Below are positions 8,833 to 17,218 of a stretch of 58,402 bases of DNA, in pieces. Numbering within the stretch: position 1 is the stretch's first letter; each line of letters starts with the position of its first letter. A program made the position numbers and the translations under genes. The notes below the pieces were generated by a model. That model was not told the DNA's origin. It did no database searches and saw nothing but the letters and a program-made list of their open reading frames with translations. This DNA is from Saccharopolyspora elongata (lineage in GTDB: Bacteria; Actinomycetota; Actinomycetes; Mycobacteriales; Pseudonocardiaceae), in assembly GCF_004348985.1 (NCBI RefSeq), contig NZ_SMKW01000061.1:1-58402 (forward strand), read 5' to 3'.

Positions 8833-9708
8833 TCAGAGCTGCGCCGCGGATCTGGCCAGGTACTGCATGTCGGCGAGCAGGAATTCCATGCCGCCGGTGT
8901 GCTCCCCGTCGCGGCCGCCGGGGCGGACGAACCCGCCGAACTCCGTCGGGTCCGGCCGCTCCAGGCGGGCCACCGAGAACACCTCGTCCAGCACCTCGCT
9001 CACCTCGCCGCGCACCACCGCCGGATCGACCCCGCAGCCGGCATCCGCCAGCCGGGCCTCGACCGGGTGCGGCGTGAACAGCTCGCCGGTCATCGGCCAC
9101 ACCCGCTGGAACCCGCCCGTCATGCGCCGGGCCGACGCGGCGTTCGCATCGCCGAGGCGGATGACCCACTGCGCGGCGTGGTCGCGGTGCCTCGTCAGGC
9201 CCGCGAGGGACCGTGCGGCGAAGGTGGCCAGTACGGCGTCCCGGCTCCGCATCAGCCGTTCGAACACCGCCACCCGCCACGCGGTGTACAGCAGCAGCCG
9301 CGCGACGGTGGCCGAGAAGCCGCCGTCCTGCCCCGGCCCGCAGTCGATCTCGACCAACCGCACGTTGCGGAACTCCGCGGCGGTCCGGAAGTACGCGAGG
9401 CTGTCCTCGCCCCGCCCCACGCCCTCGACCTCGCCCGCGCGGTGCAGCAGGATCCTGGCTTCTCCCAAGAGATCGAGCGCAATCGCGCCGAGCGCCGCGG
9501 CCTCTTCCAGCTCCGGGGCGCGGACTCCCCACTCGGACAACCGGTGCGACAGGACCAGTGCATCGTCGCCGAGCATCAGGCAGTACTGCGCGAGATCCGG
9601 AGCGGACACACCATCCGGAACTGAACGATCCACAGTGGACATGGCAGGTGCGCCGAGCACCCACTGCTGCACATCCGACGCACTGGACTGCACTTCAGAC
9701 GTGTTCAT
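8833..9708 (-). CDS. paaC: PaaC-like subunit of phenylacetyl-CoA epoxidase, orphan
   Basis: This 291-residue protein matches PaaC, the structural partner of catalytic PaaA in the ring-1,2-phenylacetyl-CoA epoxidase complex. Recognisable blocks are LGDDALVLSHRLSEWGVRAP, LEEAAALGAIALDLLGEAR, YFRTAAEFRNVRLVE and GMEFLLADMQYLAR near the end. The normal operon is paaABCDE, but no other paa gene lies in this window, so this copy may belong to a different oxygenase-like assembly or may have lost its partners. The ATG at 9708 has GCGAGGTCGCC before it; an alternative ATG at 9642 is closer to the usual PaaC start but lacks a ribosome binding site. Confidence 0.82.
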   Translation of the reverse strand: MNTSEVQSSASDVQQWVLGAPAMSTVDRSVPDGVSAPDLAQYCLMLGDDALVLSHRLSEWGVRAPELEEAAALGAIALDLLGEARILLHRAGEVEGVGRGEDSLAYFRTAAEFRNVRLVEIDCGPGQDGGFSATVARLLLYTAWRVAVFERLMRSRDAVLATFAARSLAGLTRHRDHAAQWVIRLGDANAASARRMTGGFQRVWPMTGELFTPHPVEARLADAGCGVDPAVVRGEVSEVLDEVFSVARLERPDPTEFGGFVRPGGRDGEHTGGMEFLLADMQYLARSAAQL

Positions 9709-9882
9709 GGCGACCTCGCAGACGCGGGCCGGCGGCCGGGCGGCACGTGCGAACCGCTTCCCCATGAGCAGTCCACATCGGTCGTGCGAATCCGCCGCTA
9801 GCCCCCTTACGGCGGGGAAACCAGTGTCACACCACCCGACCGGATTAGGGAAGCCTGATCAGCGGCACAAGGGACCAAGGAC

Positions 9883-10380
9883 TCACCGCGCGGTCGGCCG
9901 CCGGAGCAGCCAGTACACCGGCAGCAGCACCGCCCACAGCACGGCGAGCGAGCTGGACACCGGCAGCAGCGAAAGGGTCATGTTGCGGCCGGCCACGCGC
10001 ACCAGATCCGGGTTCCGCGAGTCGTACTCGACCCGCACCAGCTGCCCGGCCTGCAAGTCGGCCGGGTAGAGCACGCCGTTCGGCGGGATGTAGACGCGGC
10101 CCTCATCGGTGTTGAAGCGCACCACGGTCCGGGTCAGCGAGGCGTCCACCACCTCGGCCACCGCTTCGCCCTTGGACTCCTCGATGGTCCGGTCGTTGAT
10201 GAAGCACGCACCGACGATGGACAGCCCCATCACGGTCATGAGCAGGCCGAACACCAGCACGCCTCGCGCCGCACGCGCTCGGCCCCGACGACGGGGCGGC
10301 ACCGCAACCGACTGGTCACCGTCCGTGCTGGTCTCGGTCACCGAGTCGGCCGCGTTCTGCGCCACCGCATCGCTCGCCAC
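9883..10380 (-). CDS. DUF3592-type two-TM membrane protein
   Basis: This 165-residue protein has an Arg-rich cytoplasmic N-terminus (PPRRRGRARAARG), a transmembrane segment (VLVFGLLMTVMGLSIVGACF), an extracytoplasmic beta-rich domain and a second transmembrane segment near the end (SSSLAVLWAVLLPVYWLLRR). The central domain with VVRFNTDEGRVYIPP and VRVEYDSRNPDLVRVAG is typical of DUF3592. A comparable protein lies between menD and mgtA in mycobacteria (Rv0556), which agrees with the position here beside menF. The GTG start at 10380 is the best available, but no strong ribosome binding site is seen. The role is unknown. Confidence 0.75.
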   Translation of the reverse strand: MASDAVAQNAADSVTETSTDGDQSVAVPPRRRGRARAARGVLVFGLLMTVMGLSIVGACFINDRTIEESKGEAVAEVVDASLTRTVVRFNTDEGRVYIPPNGVLYPADLQAGQLVRVEYDSRNPDLVRVAGRNMTLSLLPVSSSLAVLWAVLLPVYWLLRRPTAR

Positions 10381-10468
10381 GGTGACCGATTGTAGGCACC
10401 CCGTCGACGGCCACGCGCATGCCTTCGGTGCCGCCCACCTGTTGGAGAGCGACGCATACCCTCCAGGA

Positions 10469-11764
10469 GTGGCGACTACACCCAGGCTGCTGACGGCGCG
10501 AACCCGAAGGCTCGAAGCGGGCGACCCCCGATACGACAGTCCCCTGCTGGAACTGCTGCCGACCGACGCCGTGCTCAGCTGGGTCCGCGACGGCTCCGGG
10601 CTCGTCGGCTGGGGCTGCGCGGCGCGCCTGGACGTTGCCGGTCCCGACCGCTTCAACCGGGCCGACGACTGGTGGCGAGAGCTCTGTCACCAGTTCGAGG
10701 TCGACGACTCGGTCGGGCTGCCCGGCTGCGGCCCGGTGGCGTTCGCCAGCCTGGCGTTCGCCGACGACCCCGGGCACTCGGTGCTGATCGTTCCCGAGGT
10801 CGTCATCGGGCAACGGGACGGTGTGCGCTGGATCACCACGATCGGCGACGGCTCCACCGAACAGCAGCCGGTCGAGCCCGTGCACCCGCCCGGCACGGTG
10901 TCCTACAGCGACGGGCAGCTGTCCGCGACCGGCTACCGCCAGGCCGTGGCCGAGGCCGTGCACCGCATGCGGCAAACCGGCGACCTGGACAAGATCGTGC
11001 TCGCCCACGACCTGCTGGCCAGCACCTCCGAGCCGCTCGACGCCCGGTTCCTGCTGAACAACCTCGCCGCCCGGTACCCGACCTGCTGGACGTTCGCCGT
11101 GGACGGCCTCGTCGGCGCCACTCCCGAACTGCTGCTCGAACGCGAGGGATACGAGGTGCGGTCCCAGGTGCTGGCCGGCACGGTTTGGCCGCGCGAGGGG
11201 CACACCACCGAGCAACTCGCCGCCGAGTTGATGGCCTCCGCGAAGAACCGCAGCGAACACGCCTACGCGGCGGAGTCGCTGGCGGTTCGCCTCCGCCCCT
11301 TCTGCAGCGACCTCACGGTGCAGAACGAGCCGGAGGTCCTCCGCCTGCGCAATGTCCTGCACCTCGCGACGAACGTCGAAGGCAAGCTCAGCGAAAGCGG
11401 CACCCGCAATGGCGCAACGCTGCTGCGCATGGTCGCCGCGGTGCATCCCACGGCTGCGGTCGGCGGAACCCCGACCGATGACGCCGTGCAGGCGATCAGC
11501 GAGCTGGAAGGGATGGACCGGGGGCGCTACGCGGGGCCGGTCGGCTGGCTGGACGGCAGCGGCAACGGCGAGTTCGCCGTGGCGCTTCGCTGCGCCCAAG
11601 TGGAAACCGCCGCCGCACCCGGCACCGAGGCCGAGCGCGGCGGCGGCAGGATCCGCCTGTTCGCCGGGTGCGGAATCGTCCCCGAATCCGACCCCGACCA
11701 AGAGGTCGCGGAGGCGGAAGCGAAGCTGCTCCCGGTCCGCGAAGCCCTCGAAGGCGTCCGCTAG
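10469..11764 (+). CDS. menF: isochorismate synthase
   Basis: This 431-residue chorismate-utilising enzyme converts chorismate to isochorismate, the first step committed to menaquinone (or to a salicylate/DHB siderophore). It has the family blocks ATGYRQAVAEAVHRM, KIVLAHDLLA, LVGATPELLLE, LAGTVWPRE, the catalytic stretch ASAKNRSEHAYAAE and a C-terminal RIRLFAGCGIVPESDPDQEV. Length is normal for EntC/MenF enzymes. The GTG at 10469 directly abuts AGGAG, an unusually short spacing, so the true start may differ slightly. Proximity to menD, menB, menE and menA favours a menaquinone role. It converges on the M1 peptidase gene with a four-base gap. Confidence 0.9.
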   Translation: MATTPRLLTARTRRLEAGDPRYDSPLLELLPTDAVLSWVRDGSGLVGWGCAARLDVAGPDRFNRADDWWRELCHQFEVDDSVGLPGCGPVAFASLAFADDPGHSVLIVPEVVIGQRDGVRWITTIGDGSTEQQPVEPVHPPGTVSYSDGQLSATGYRQAVAEAVHRMRQTGDLDKIVLAHDLLASTSEPLDARFLLNNLAARYPTCWTFAVDGLVGATPELLLEREGYEVRSQVLAGTVWPREGHTTEQLAAELMASAKNRSEHAYAAESLAVRLRPFCSDLTVQNEPEVLRLRNVLHLATNVEGKLSESGTRNGATLLRMVAAVHPTAAVGGTPTDDAVQAISELEGMDRGRYAGPVGWLDGSGNGEFAVALRCAQVETAAAPGTEAERGGGRIRLFAGCGIVPESDPDQEVAEAEAKLLPVREALEGVR

Positions 11765-11768
11765 CGAA

Positions 11769-13268
11769 TCAGTGGTCGTGCAGCAGGGCGTGGGTGCGGT
11801 CGATCTCCGCCACGGCCTTCGGCGGAGCCACCGAAACGCGGGTCGCGCTCGCCGGCACGCCCGTCGCCTCGCCGACCGGCGGCCTGCCCTTGGTGAACAA
11901 CCAGGTGTTGAACAGCTCGTCGAGCTGCTTGCCGGAGCGCTGCTCGGCGAGCGCGATGAACTCCTCGATCGTGCCGGTGGAGTAGCGCTTCTCCGCCACC
12001 CAGGTCCGGATGATGTCGAGCAGGGCCTCGTCACCGACCACGTTCCGCAGAGCGTGCACGGTCATCGCGCCCCGGTCGTAGACAGCGTCGCTGAACACGT
12101 CCCCCGCGCCGGGATCGCCCGGCAGGACCTGCCAGAACGGGTCGTCGGCCGGGTGCGACGCGTAGTAGTGGTCGAACAGCTCCTGCGCGGTACCGGTGCC
12201 CTGCGCCTCCGACCAGAACCACTCCGCGTAGGACGCGAAGCCCTCGTTCAGCCAGATGTTGCGCCAGGTGTCCACCGACACCGAGTCGCCGAACCACTGG
12301 TGCGCGTTCTCGTGCACGACCACCGAGGTGTTCGCCCCGTTCCGGAAGAACAGGTGGCTGTAGGTCGGCCGGGTCTGGTTCTCCAGCGCGAAATTCAGCC
12401 CCTCCGAAGAGACCAGTCCACCCTGCGCCTCGAACGGGTAGTCACCGAGCAGGCCGGTGAGGAACTCCACGACCTCCGGGGTGCGCTCGACGCTGGCCTT
12501 CGCCGGGCCCGCGAACTCGCCGAGGTTGTCGGAGTACGCGGTGACGAGCGGCTGCCCGAACGCGCCGGTCTTGGTGCTGATCTCGTACTGCCCGACGCCG
12601 ATGAACGCCAGATAGGTGGCGGTCGGCTTGGTCGTGCGCCACTGCCAGGTGGTCCAGCCCGCAAGGCTGGCGGTCTTGGTGTTCACACCGTTGGACACCA
12701 CCTCGGTGCCGTCCGGCACCGCGACGGAGACGTCGAAGGTCGCCTTGTCCCTGGGGTGGTCGTTGCTCGGGAACCACCAGGCGGCGATCTCCGGCTCCCC
12801 GACCGCGAGCGCACCGTCGGAGGTGCGGATCCACGGCTTCAGGCCACCCACCTCGACCGTCGACGGCACGCCCTCGTACTCGACGACGAAGGTCGCGAGG
12901 CTCCCCTCGGGCAGCGCGTCCGACGGCGTCACCGTCAGCTCCGAGCCGTCCTGCGAGAACTGCGCGGGCGCGCCGTTGACCCGCACCGACTTGGTGGGCA
13001 GCGCGAAGTCCAGGTTGAACGCCGTCAGGTTCTGCGTCGGCTTCGCAACGATCGTCGTGGTGCCCTGCAGATGGTCGTCCGCGGGCTGGTAGCGCAGCTG
13101 GATGTCGTAGTGCGAGACGTCGTATCCACCGTTGCCGTAACCGGGGAAGTAGTCGTCTCCCGCACCGGGAGCCCCCGGTCCGTCACTGCCGGCCAACGCC
13201 GGTGTGGCGAGCAGAGCCGTTGCGCAGCACGCCGCCGCCGTGGCTCGCAGGCCGTGTCGTCGAAACAC
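11769..13268 (-). CDS. secreted M1 family metallopeptidase
   Basis: This 499-residue protein has a signal peptide (MFRRHGLRATAAACCATALL, cleaved after about ATPALAG). The M1 aminopeptidase fold has zinc motif HENAHQW (H319, E320, H323) with the third ligand in NEGFASY (E342). The exopeptidase substrate motif, GAMEN in classical members, is replaced by FALENQT (293-299), as in the secreted subgroup. It probably trims peptides outside the cell. The GTG at 13268 follows GAGGAGGTGGCAG, a strong ribosome binding site. It is shorter than the 850-residue cytosolic PepN and lacks the large C-terminal helical domain. Confidence 0.9.
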   Translation of the reverse strand: MFRRHGLRATAAACCATALLATPALAGSDGPGAPGAGDDYFPGYGNGGYDVSHYDIQLRYQPADDHLQGTTTIVAKPTQNLTAFNLDFALPTKSVRVNGAPAQFSQDGSELTVTPSDALPEGSLATFVVEYEGVPSTVEVGGLKPWIRTSDGALAVGEPEIAAWWFPSNDHPRDKATFDVSVAVPDGTEVVSNGVNTKTASLAGWTTWQWRTTKPTATYLAFIGVGQYEISTKTGAFGQPLVTAYSDNLGEFAGPAKASVERTPEVVEFLTGLLGDYPFEAQGGLVSSEGLNFALENQTRPTYSHLFFRNGANTSVVVHENAHQWFGDSVSVDTWRNIWLNEGFASYAEWFWSEAQGTGTAQELFDHYYASHPADDPFWQVLPGDPGAGDVFSDAVYDRGAMTVHALRNVVGDEALLDIIRTWVAEKRYSTGTIEEFIALAEQRSGKQLDELFNTWLFTKGRPPVGEATGVPASATRVSVAPPKAVAEIDRTHALLHDH

Positions 13269-13603
13269 CTGCCACCTCCTCGAACATCATGGTCGCTAGG
13301 AGAGTAAGGAGGCTCCCATCGACCAGGCATGTTTTCGGATCACAGGTTTTTCCCACAGTGCAGCGAAAATCCGCGAACGAACGCGGCGGGAGCACCGGCG
13401 ACGGCCGACCGACCGCTCCGATCTGCGGATAAATACCCACCTTTCGAGCGACACCGGTCGCCCCTGCCTCGCCCGACGAACGTGTGACGCCGATCGCCCC
13501 GACTGCAGGGCAAATCGAATCCCGAGCGGTGAGAACACCGGTGCGCAGCCGGAACGGCCGTGCCAGGTGCCCGGGAATCTTCCGTCTTGGGGCGGCGACG
13601 AGC
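13269..13603. other. intergenic region upstream of the M1 peptidase
   Basis: About 335 bases lie between the M1 peptidase start and the stop of the DUF3885 gene, both minus strand. The DNA is somewhat A/T-richer than average near 13330-13380 and must hold the peptidase promoter, but no clear -35/-10 pair stands out. No hairpin terminator or short gene was found. Confidence 0.5.
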
Positions 13604-14188
13604 TCAGAAACCCTCCGGATGGCTGGAAAGCCAGCGCGCATAGCGATGCCGGAGCGCGTCGCGTTCGGCGACGGTGGGAAGCAGGACGTCCGAGCCGCCG
13701 TCGTAGGGGTGGTGAATCCGCTCCAGGGACGAATCGGCGATCATGACCCCTCCGCTGACGTCGTCGGCAACGGAACGAAGCAGGTCATCGCCCGCGCCGC
13801 GCCGCCACACGGTCCGGCTGACGAACAGGTGGGTGTAGGAGACGAAGTCGGGATCGGTCTCGTCCGGGTTGTTGCACACCGAGGTCCAACGGCGGGCATC
13901 GGGCTGCAACCGCGCCTGCTCGTCGGGCCGTGCACCCGGCTCAGGACTATCCGACCAGTCACAGGTGATGAGGTAGACCTCTTGGCCGATGAACAACTCG
14001 TCCAGGATCGTGTTGTACCGGTCGAGCAAGGTCCGGTACTCGTCGGCGGTGTCGGGATACCGCTTCGACCCCGGCAAGCTGTGGAACCGGACCCACCGAT
14101 CCCGATAGGCGTGCTTCAACTCGTGGGCCAGCGGAGGGCACTGCGGCCAGCGTCGTTGCCAAAGCTCCAGGAGATCGCCACCAGCCAC
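13604..14188 (-). CDS. DUF3885 domain protein
   Basis: This 194-residue soluble protein resembles DUF3885, with WVRFHSLPGSKRYPDTADEY followed by LLDRYNTILDELFIGQEVYL. No catalytic motif or membrane segment is visible. DUF3885 proteins are scattered in bacteria, often next to contact-dependent toxin or immunity genes, but no such context exists here. The GTG at 14188 is the first start after menD, 41 bases downstream of its stop; the ribosome binding site is weak. Function unknown. Confidence 0.72.
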   Translation of the reverse strand: MAGGDLLELWQRRWPQCPPLAHELKHAYRDRWVRFHSLPGSKRYPDTADEYRTLLDRYNTILDELFIGQEVYLITCDWSDSPEPGARPDEQARLQPDARRWTSVCNNPDETDPDFVSYTHLFVSRTVWRRGAGDDLLRSVADDVSGGVMIADSSLERIHHPYDGGSDVLLPTVAERDALRHRYARWLSSHPEGF

Positions 14189-14229
14189 CCGAGCACGATA
14201 TCGAGCAGGCTGGCCGGCCAGCCCAGCCG

Positions 14230-15900
14230 TCAGCCGAGCAGTGCCGTGCGAACTGCGGCCAGCAAGCGCTGGTGCACCGAACGCAGCGCGGTGCGATCCG
14301 CCCGCACCTCAACGACGCGCAGGCCCGGCCGCCACTGCAGGGCAGCGGTGAGCTCGGATCGCTCGCGCACCAGCACGTGGTCGACACCGTGCGCCGCGCA
14401 GAGGTTGCCGATGTCGGTTCCGTGCGGCGTGGCGAAGACCCGCTCGAAGGCCTCCCGGTGCTCGGGGCTTCCCTGTTCCAGCAAGGCGAAGATGCCGCCG
14501 CCGTCGTCGTTGAGCACGACGATCGTCAAGTCCGGCCGCTGTTCGTACGGCCCCAGCATCAATCCGTTGCTGTCGTGCAGGAAAGTCAGGTCCCCCAGGA
14601 GTGCGTAGGCGGGTTGACCGTGCGCGACCGCGGCGCCGATCGCGGTCGACACCGTGCCGTCGATGCCGGCCACGCCCCGGTTCCGGTGCACGACCACATC
14701 GGACCGCTGCCGCGCGGCCAACGCGACATCGCGGCTCGGGTTCGACGACCCCAGGACCAACAGGGCCTGTTCCGGCAACGCATCGACGACCTCGCGCGCC
14801 ACCGCGGCTCCGCTCGGCCAGCGCTCCAGATCGAGTGCGGCGTGCAGTGCCTCGGACGCCTTCTGGTCGGCGTGCTGCCACGCGGTAAGCCAGTCGGGAT
14901 CAGTATCTCCCGGCGCGGCACCGAAAGTCTCCGCGACCTCCCGCAAGTTGTGCGCCGGAGCAGCCCAGTCCACCCCACCGTGCGCGAGCAGCACCTCCAC
15001 GCCGGTATCCGCCAGCAATTGCTGGACCTGCCGGAAAACAGTCGGGCGACCGACGCACAGCACCTGCTCGGGACGGTGCTCCTGCATGAACTCGGGCAGG
15101 TTCAGCAGCCACATTCCGGTGCTGATCGCCGCCGAGCCGCCGACACCCACGCCACCGGATTCCGCCAACACCGGCCAGCCGTACCGATCGCCCCACTCGC
15201 CGGCTTTCTCCGCACCCCAGTCGGCGACGAGCACGAGTCCGCGCCGAGCATGCACCCGGGACAGTTCGCTCGGCGCCTGACCTCGCTCGGAGACCTCCGT
15301 CCACCGTGCATCGTCCGGGCGGCCGGCCAGCGACTCGCACCACTGCTCGTCCCCGTCCGGCACCAGTGGTTCCCGGAACGGGATGTTCAGGTGCACCGGG
15401 CCGCCTCGCCCGCTGCCGGCCGCGGCGTGCCAGGCCCGGCACATCTGGCTTCGCCAGTACGCGTTCTGCCCCGGTCGGCTCTCGGCGACCGCGAGCTCGT
15501 CGAACATCCGGACCTCGGCGCCGAACAGCCGGTGCTGATCGATGGTCTGGTTGGCACCGGCCGCGCGCAGCTCCGGCGGGCGGTCCGCGGTCAGCACGAT
15601 CAGCGGGACGCCCGAGTGGTATGCCTCACTGACCGCGGGATGCAGATTCGTCGCCGCGGTACCGGAAGTGCAGACCACCACGACCGGCGACTGCGTCCGC
15701 GACGCCAGTCCTAACGCGAGAAAACCCGCGCTGCGCTCGTCGATGCGAACGTGCAGTCGTAACCGCTCTGCGTGCGCGGCTCGGTACAGTGCGTAAGACA
15801 GAGGTGCGTTGCGGGACCCCGGGGAGAGCACCACCTGCCGCACCCCGTTGCGGACGAGCTCGTCGACGATGACCTCAGCCTGGGCCGTGGACGGATTCAA
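14230..15900 (-). CDS. menD: SEPHCHC synthase (menaquinone biosynthesis)
   Basis: This 556-residue ThDP-dependent enzyme joins isochorismate and 2-oxoglutarate to give SEPHCHC, the second step of menaquinone synthesis. N-terminal VLSPGSRNAPLSYAL, RIDERSAGFLALGLA and VVVCTSGTAATNLHPAV are diagnostic, and the ThDP/Mg block GDLTFLHDSNGL with NDDGGGIF lies in the C-terminal part. The start is placed at TTG 15900 (LNPSTAQAEVIVDEL), because homologs begin MNPST and AGAGGTGATCGG precedes it; an ATG 18 bases upstream is the alternative. It is divergent from menB. Confidence 0.93.
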   Translation of the reverse strand: MNPSTAQAEVIVDELVRNGVRQVVLSPGSRNAPLSYALYRAAHAERLRLHVRIDERSAGFLALGLASRTQSPVVVVCTSGTAATNLHPAVSEAYHSGVPLIVLTADRPPELRAAGANQTIDQHRLFGAEVRMFDELAVAESRPGQNAYWRSQMCRAWHAAAGSGRGGPVHLNIPFREPLVPDGDEQWCESLAGRPDDARWTEVSERGQAPSELSRVHARRGLVLVADWGAEKAGEWGDRYGWPVLAESGGVGVGGSAAISTGMWLLNLPEFMQEHRPEQVLCVGRPTVFRQVQQLLADTGVEVLLAHGGVDWAAPAHNLREVAETFGAAPGDTDPDWLTAWQHADQKASEALHAALDLERWPSGAAVAREVVDALPEQALLVLGSSNPSRDVALAARQRSDVVVHRNRGVAGIDGTVSTAIGAAVAHGQPAYALLGDLTFLHDSNGLMLGPYEQRPDLTIVVLNDDGGGIFALLEQGSPEHREAFERVFATPHGTDIGNLCAAHGVDHVLVRERSELTAALQWRPGLRVVEVRADRTALRSVHQRLLAAVRTALLG

Positions 15901-16034
15901 CCGATCACCTCTGAACATCGCTTGCGAACTCCGGCCGAGGGGGCCATGGTCCCCCTCGCCCTCGTTCGCGCAAGCGCCGGGCAGCTGCGGGGAGGCCCCC
16001 GCGCTGAACGCCTGCTGCGCCTATTGTCCCAGGT

Positions 16035-16958
16035 GTGCAGAATCCCCGTGTCTCTGAGCTGTTCGATCCGGCTTTGTGGGAGCCCGTCGCGGGCTTCGAC
16101 TTCACCGACATCACGTATCACCGCTGCGTCGAGGACGGCCCCGGGAAAGGCACCGTGCGCATCGCGTTCGACCGCCCGGACGTCCGGAACGCCTTCCGCC
16201 CGCACACCGTCGACGAGCTGTACCGCGCCCTGGACCACGCGCGCATGACCAGCGACGTCGGCTGCGTGCTGATCACCGGCAACGGCCCGTCCACCAAGGA
16301 CGGCGGCTGGGCCTTCTGCTCCGGCGGTGATCAGCGGATCCGCGGCCGTTCCGGGTACCAGTACGCCGACGGCGAGACCTCCGACACAGTCGACCCGGCC
16401 CGCGCCGGGCGGCTGCACATCCTCGAGGTGCAGCGGCTGATCCGGTTCATGCCGAAGATCGTCATCGCGGTCGTGCCGGGCTGGGCCGCCGGCGGCGGGC
16501 ACAGCCTGCACGTCGTGTGCGATCTCACGCTCGCCAGCGCCGAGCACGCCCGCTTCAAGCAGACCGACGCCGACGTCGGCAGCTTCGACGGCGGCTTCGG
16601 CTCCGCCTACCTCGCCCGCCAGGTCGGCCAGAAGTTCGCCCGCGAGATCTTCTTCCTGGGGCGGCCCTACACAGCCGAGCAGGCGCACCAGATGGGCATG
16701 GTCAACGCGGTCGTCCCGCACGACGAGCTGGAGGCCACCGCGCTGCAGTGGTCCCGCGAGATCAACGGCAAGTCCCCGACCGCGCAGCGCATGCTCAAGT
16801 ACGCGTTCAACGCCATCGACGACGGACTGGTCGGCCAGCAGCTGTTCGCCGGCGAGACCACCCGCCTCGCCTACATGACCGACGAGGCCGTCGAGGGGCG
16901 CGACTCGTTCCTGCAGAAGCGGACCCCTGACTGGTCCGCCTTCCCCTGGTACTTCTGA
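16035..16958 (+). CDS. menB: 1,4-dihydroxy-2-naphthoyl-CoA synthase
   Basis: This 307-residue crotonase-fold enzyme closes the second ring of the naphthoquinone from o-succinylbenzoyl-CoA. It has the MenB-specific blocks ITYHRCVEDGPGKGTVRIAF, FDRPDVRNAFRPHTVDEL, WAFCSGGDQRIRGRSGYQ, VPGWAAGGGHSLHVVCDLT, DVGSFDGGFGSAYLARQVGQ and the C-terminal RTPDWSAFPWYF that closes the active site. Length is typical of actinobacterial MenB. The start is a GTG; a second GTG two bases earlier is out of frame. It is divergent from menD and 260 bases upstream of menE. Confidence 0.96.
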   Translation: MQNPRVSELFDPALWEPVAGFDFTDITYHRCVEDGPGKGTVRIAFDRPDVRNAFRPHTVDELYRALDHARMTSDVGCVLITGNGPSTKDGGWAFCSGGDQRIRGRSGYQYADGETSDTVDPARAGRLHILEVQRLIRFMPKIVIAVVPGWAAGGGHSLHVVCDLTLASAEHARFKQTDADVGSFDGGFGSAYLARQVGQKFAREIFFLGRPYTAEQAHQMGMVNAVVPHDELEATALQWSREINGKSPTAQRMLKYAFNAIDDGLVGQQLFAGETTRLAYMTDEAVEGRDSFLQKRTPDWSAFPWYF

Positions 16959-16966
16959 GCCGTCGG

Positions 16967-17015
16967 GACCGGTTCCGGGCGGACCCGCACCGCTTGCTCC
17001 GGCGCGGAACCGGTC
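16967..17015 (+). terminator. hairpin after menB
   Basis: Arms GACCGGTTCCG (16967-16977) and CGGAACCGGTC (17005-17015) are perfectly complementary, starting eight bases after the menB stop, with a 27-base loop and no U-tract. It is probably a terminator or mRNA-stabilising hairpin separating menB from menE. Confidence 0.5.
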
Positions 17016-17218
17016 TCGTCCACCATCTCCCGCAGGCCACCGGCCGAAGAGGTCCGCCAGCAGGTCGGCCGGGCACACCAGCACGATCAGAACCATCATT
17101 TCTTCGACTCCTCCCAAGCGCGTACCAATTTCATCGGCGGAGAATTCGAACACTTGATCGCTAGAACAGGTGATCGAGTGTCGAAGTTCTCGCCGCAGCC
17201 GCAAGGTCCCCGAGGCCG

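Noticed and set aside
15897..17099. Minus-strand ATG at 17099 with an excellent GGGAGGAG site, starting a long frame (MMVLIVLVCPADLLADLFGR).
   Set aside because: After a short hydrophobic start the frame is the antisense shadow of menB. A small real peptide cannot be excluded but has no independent support.
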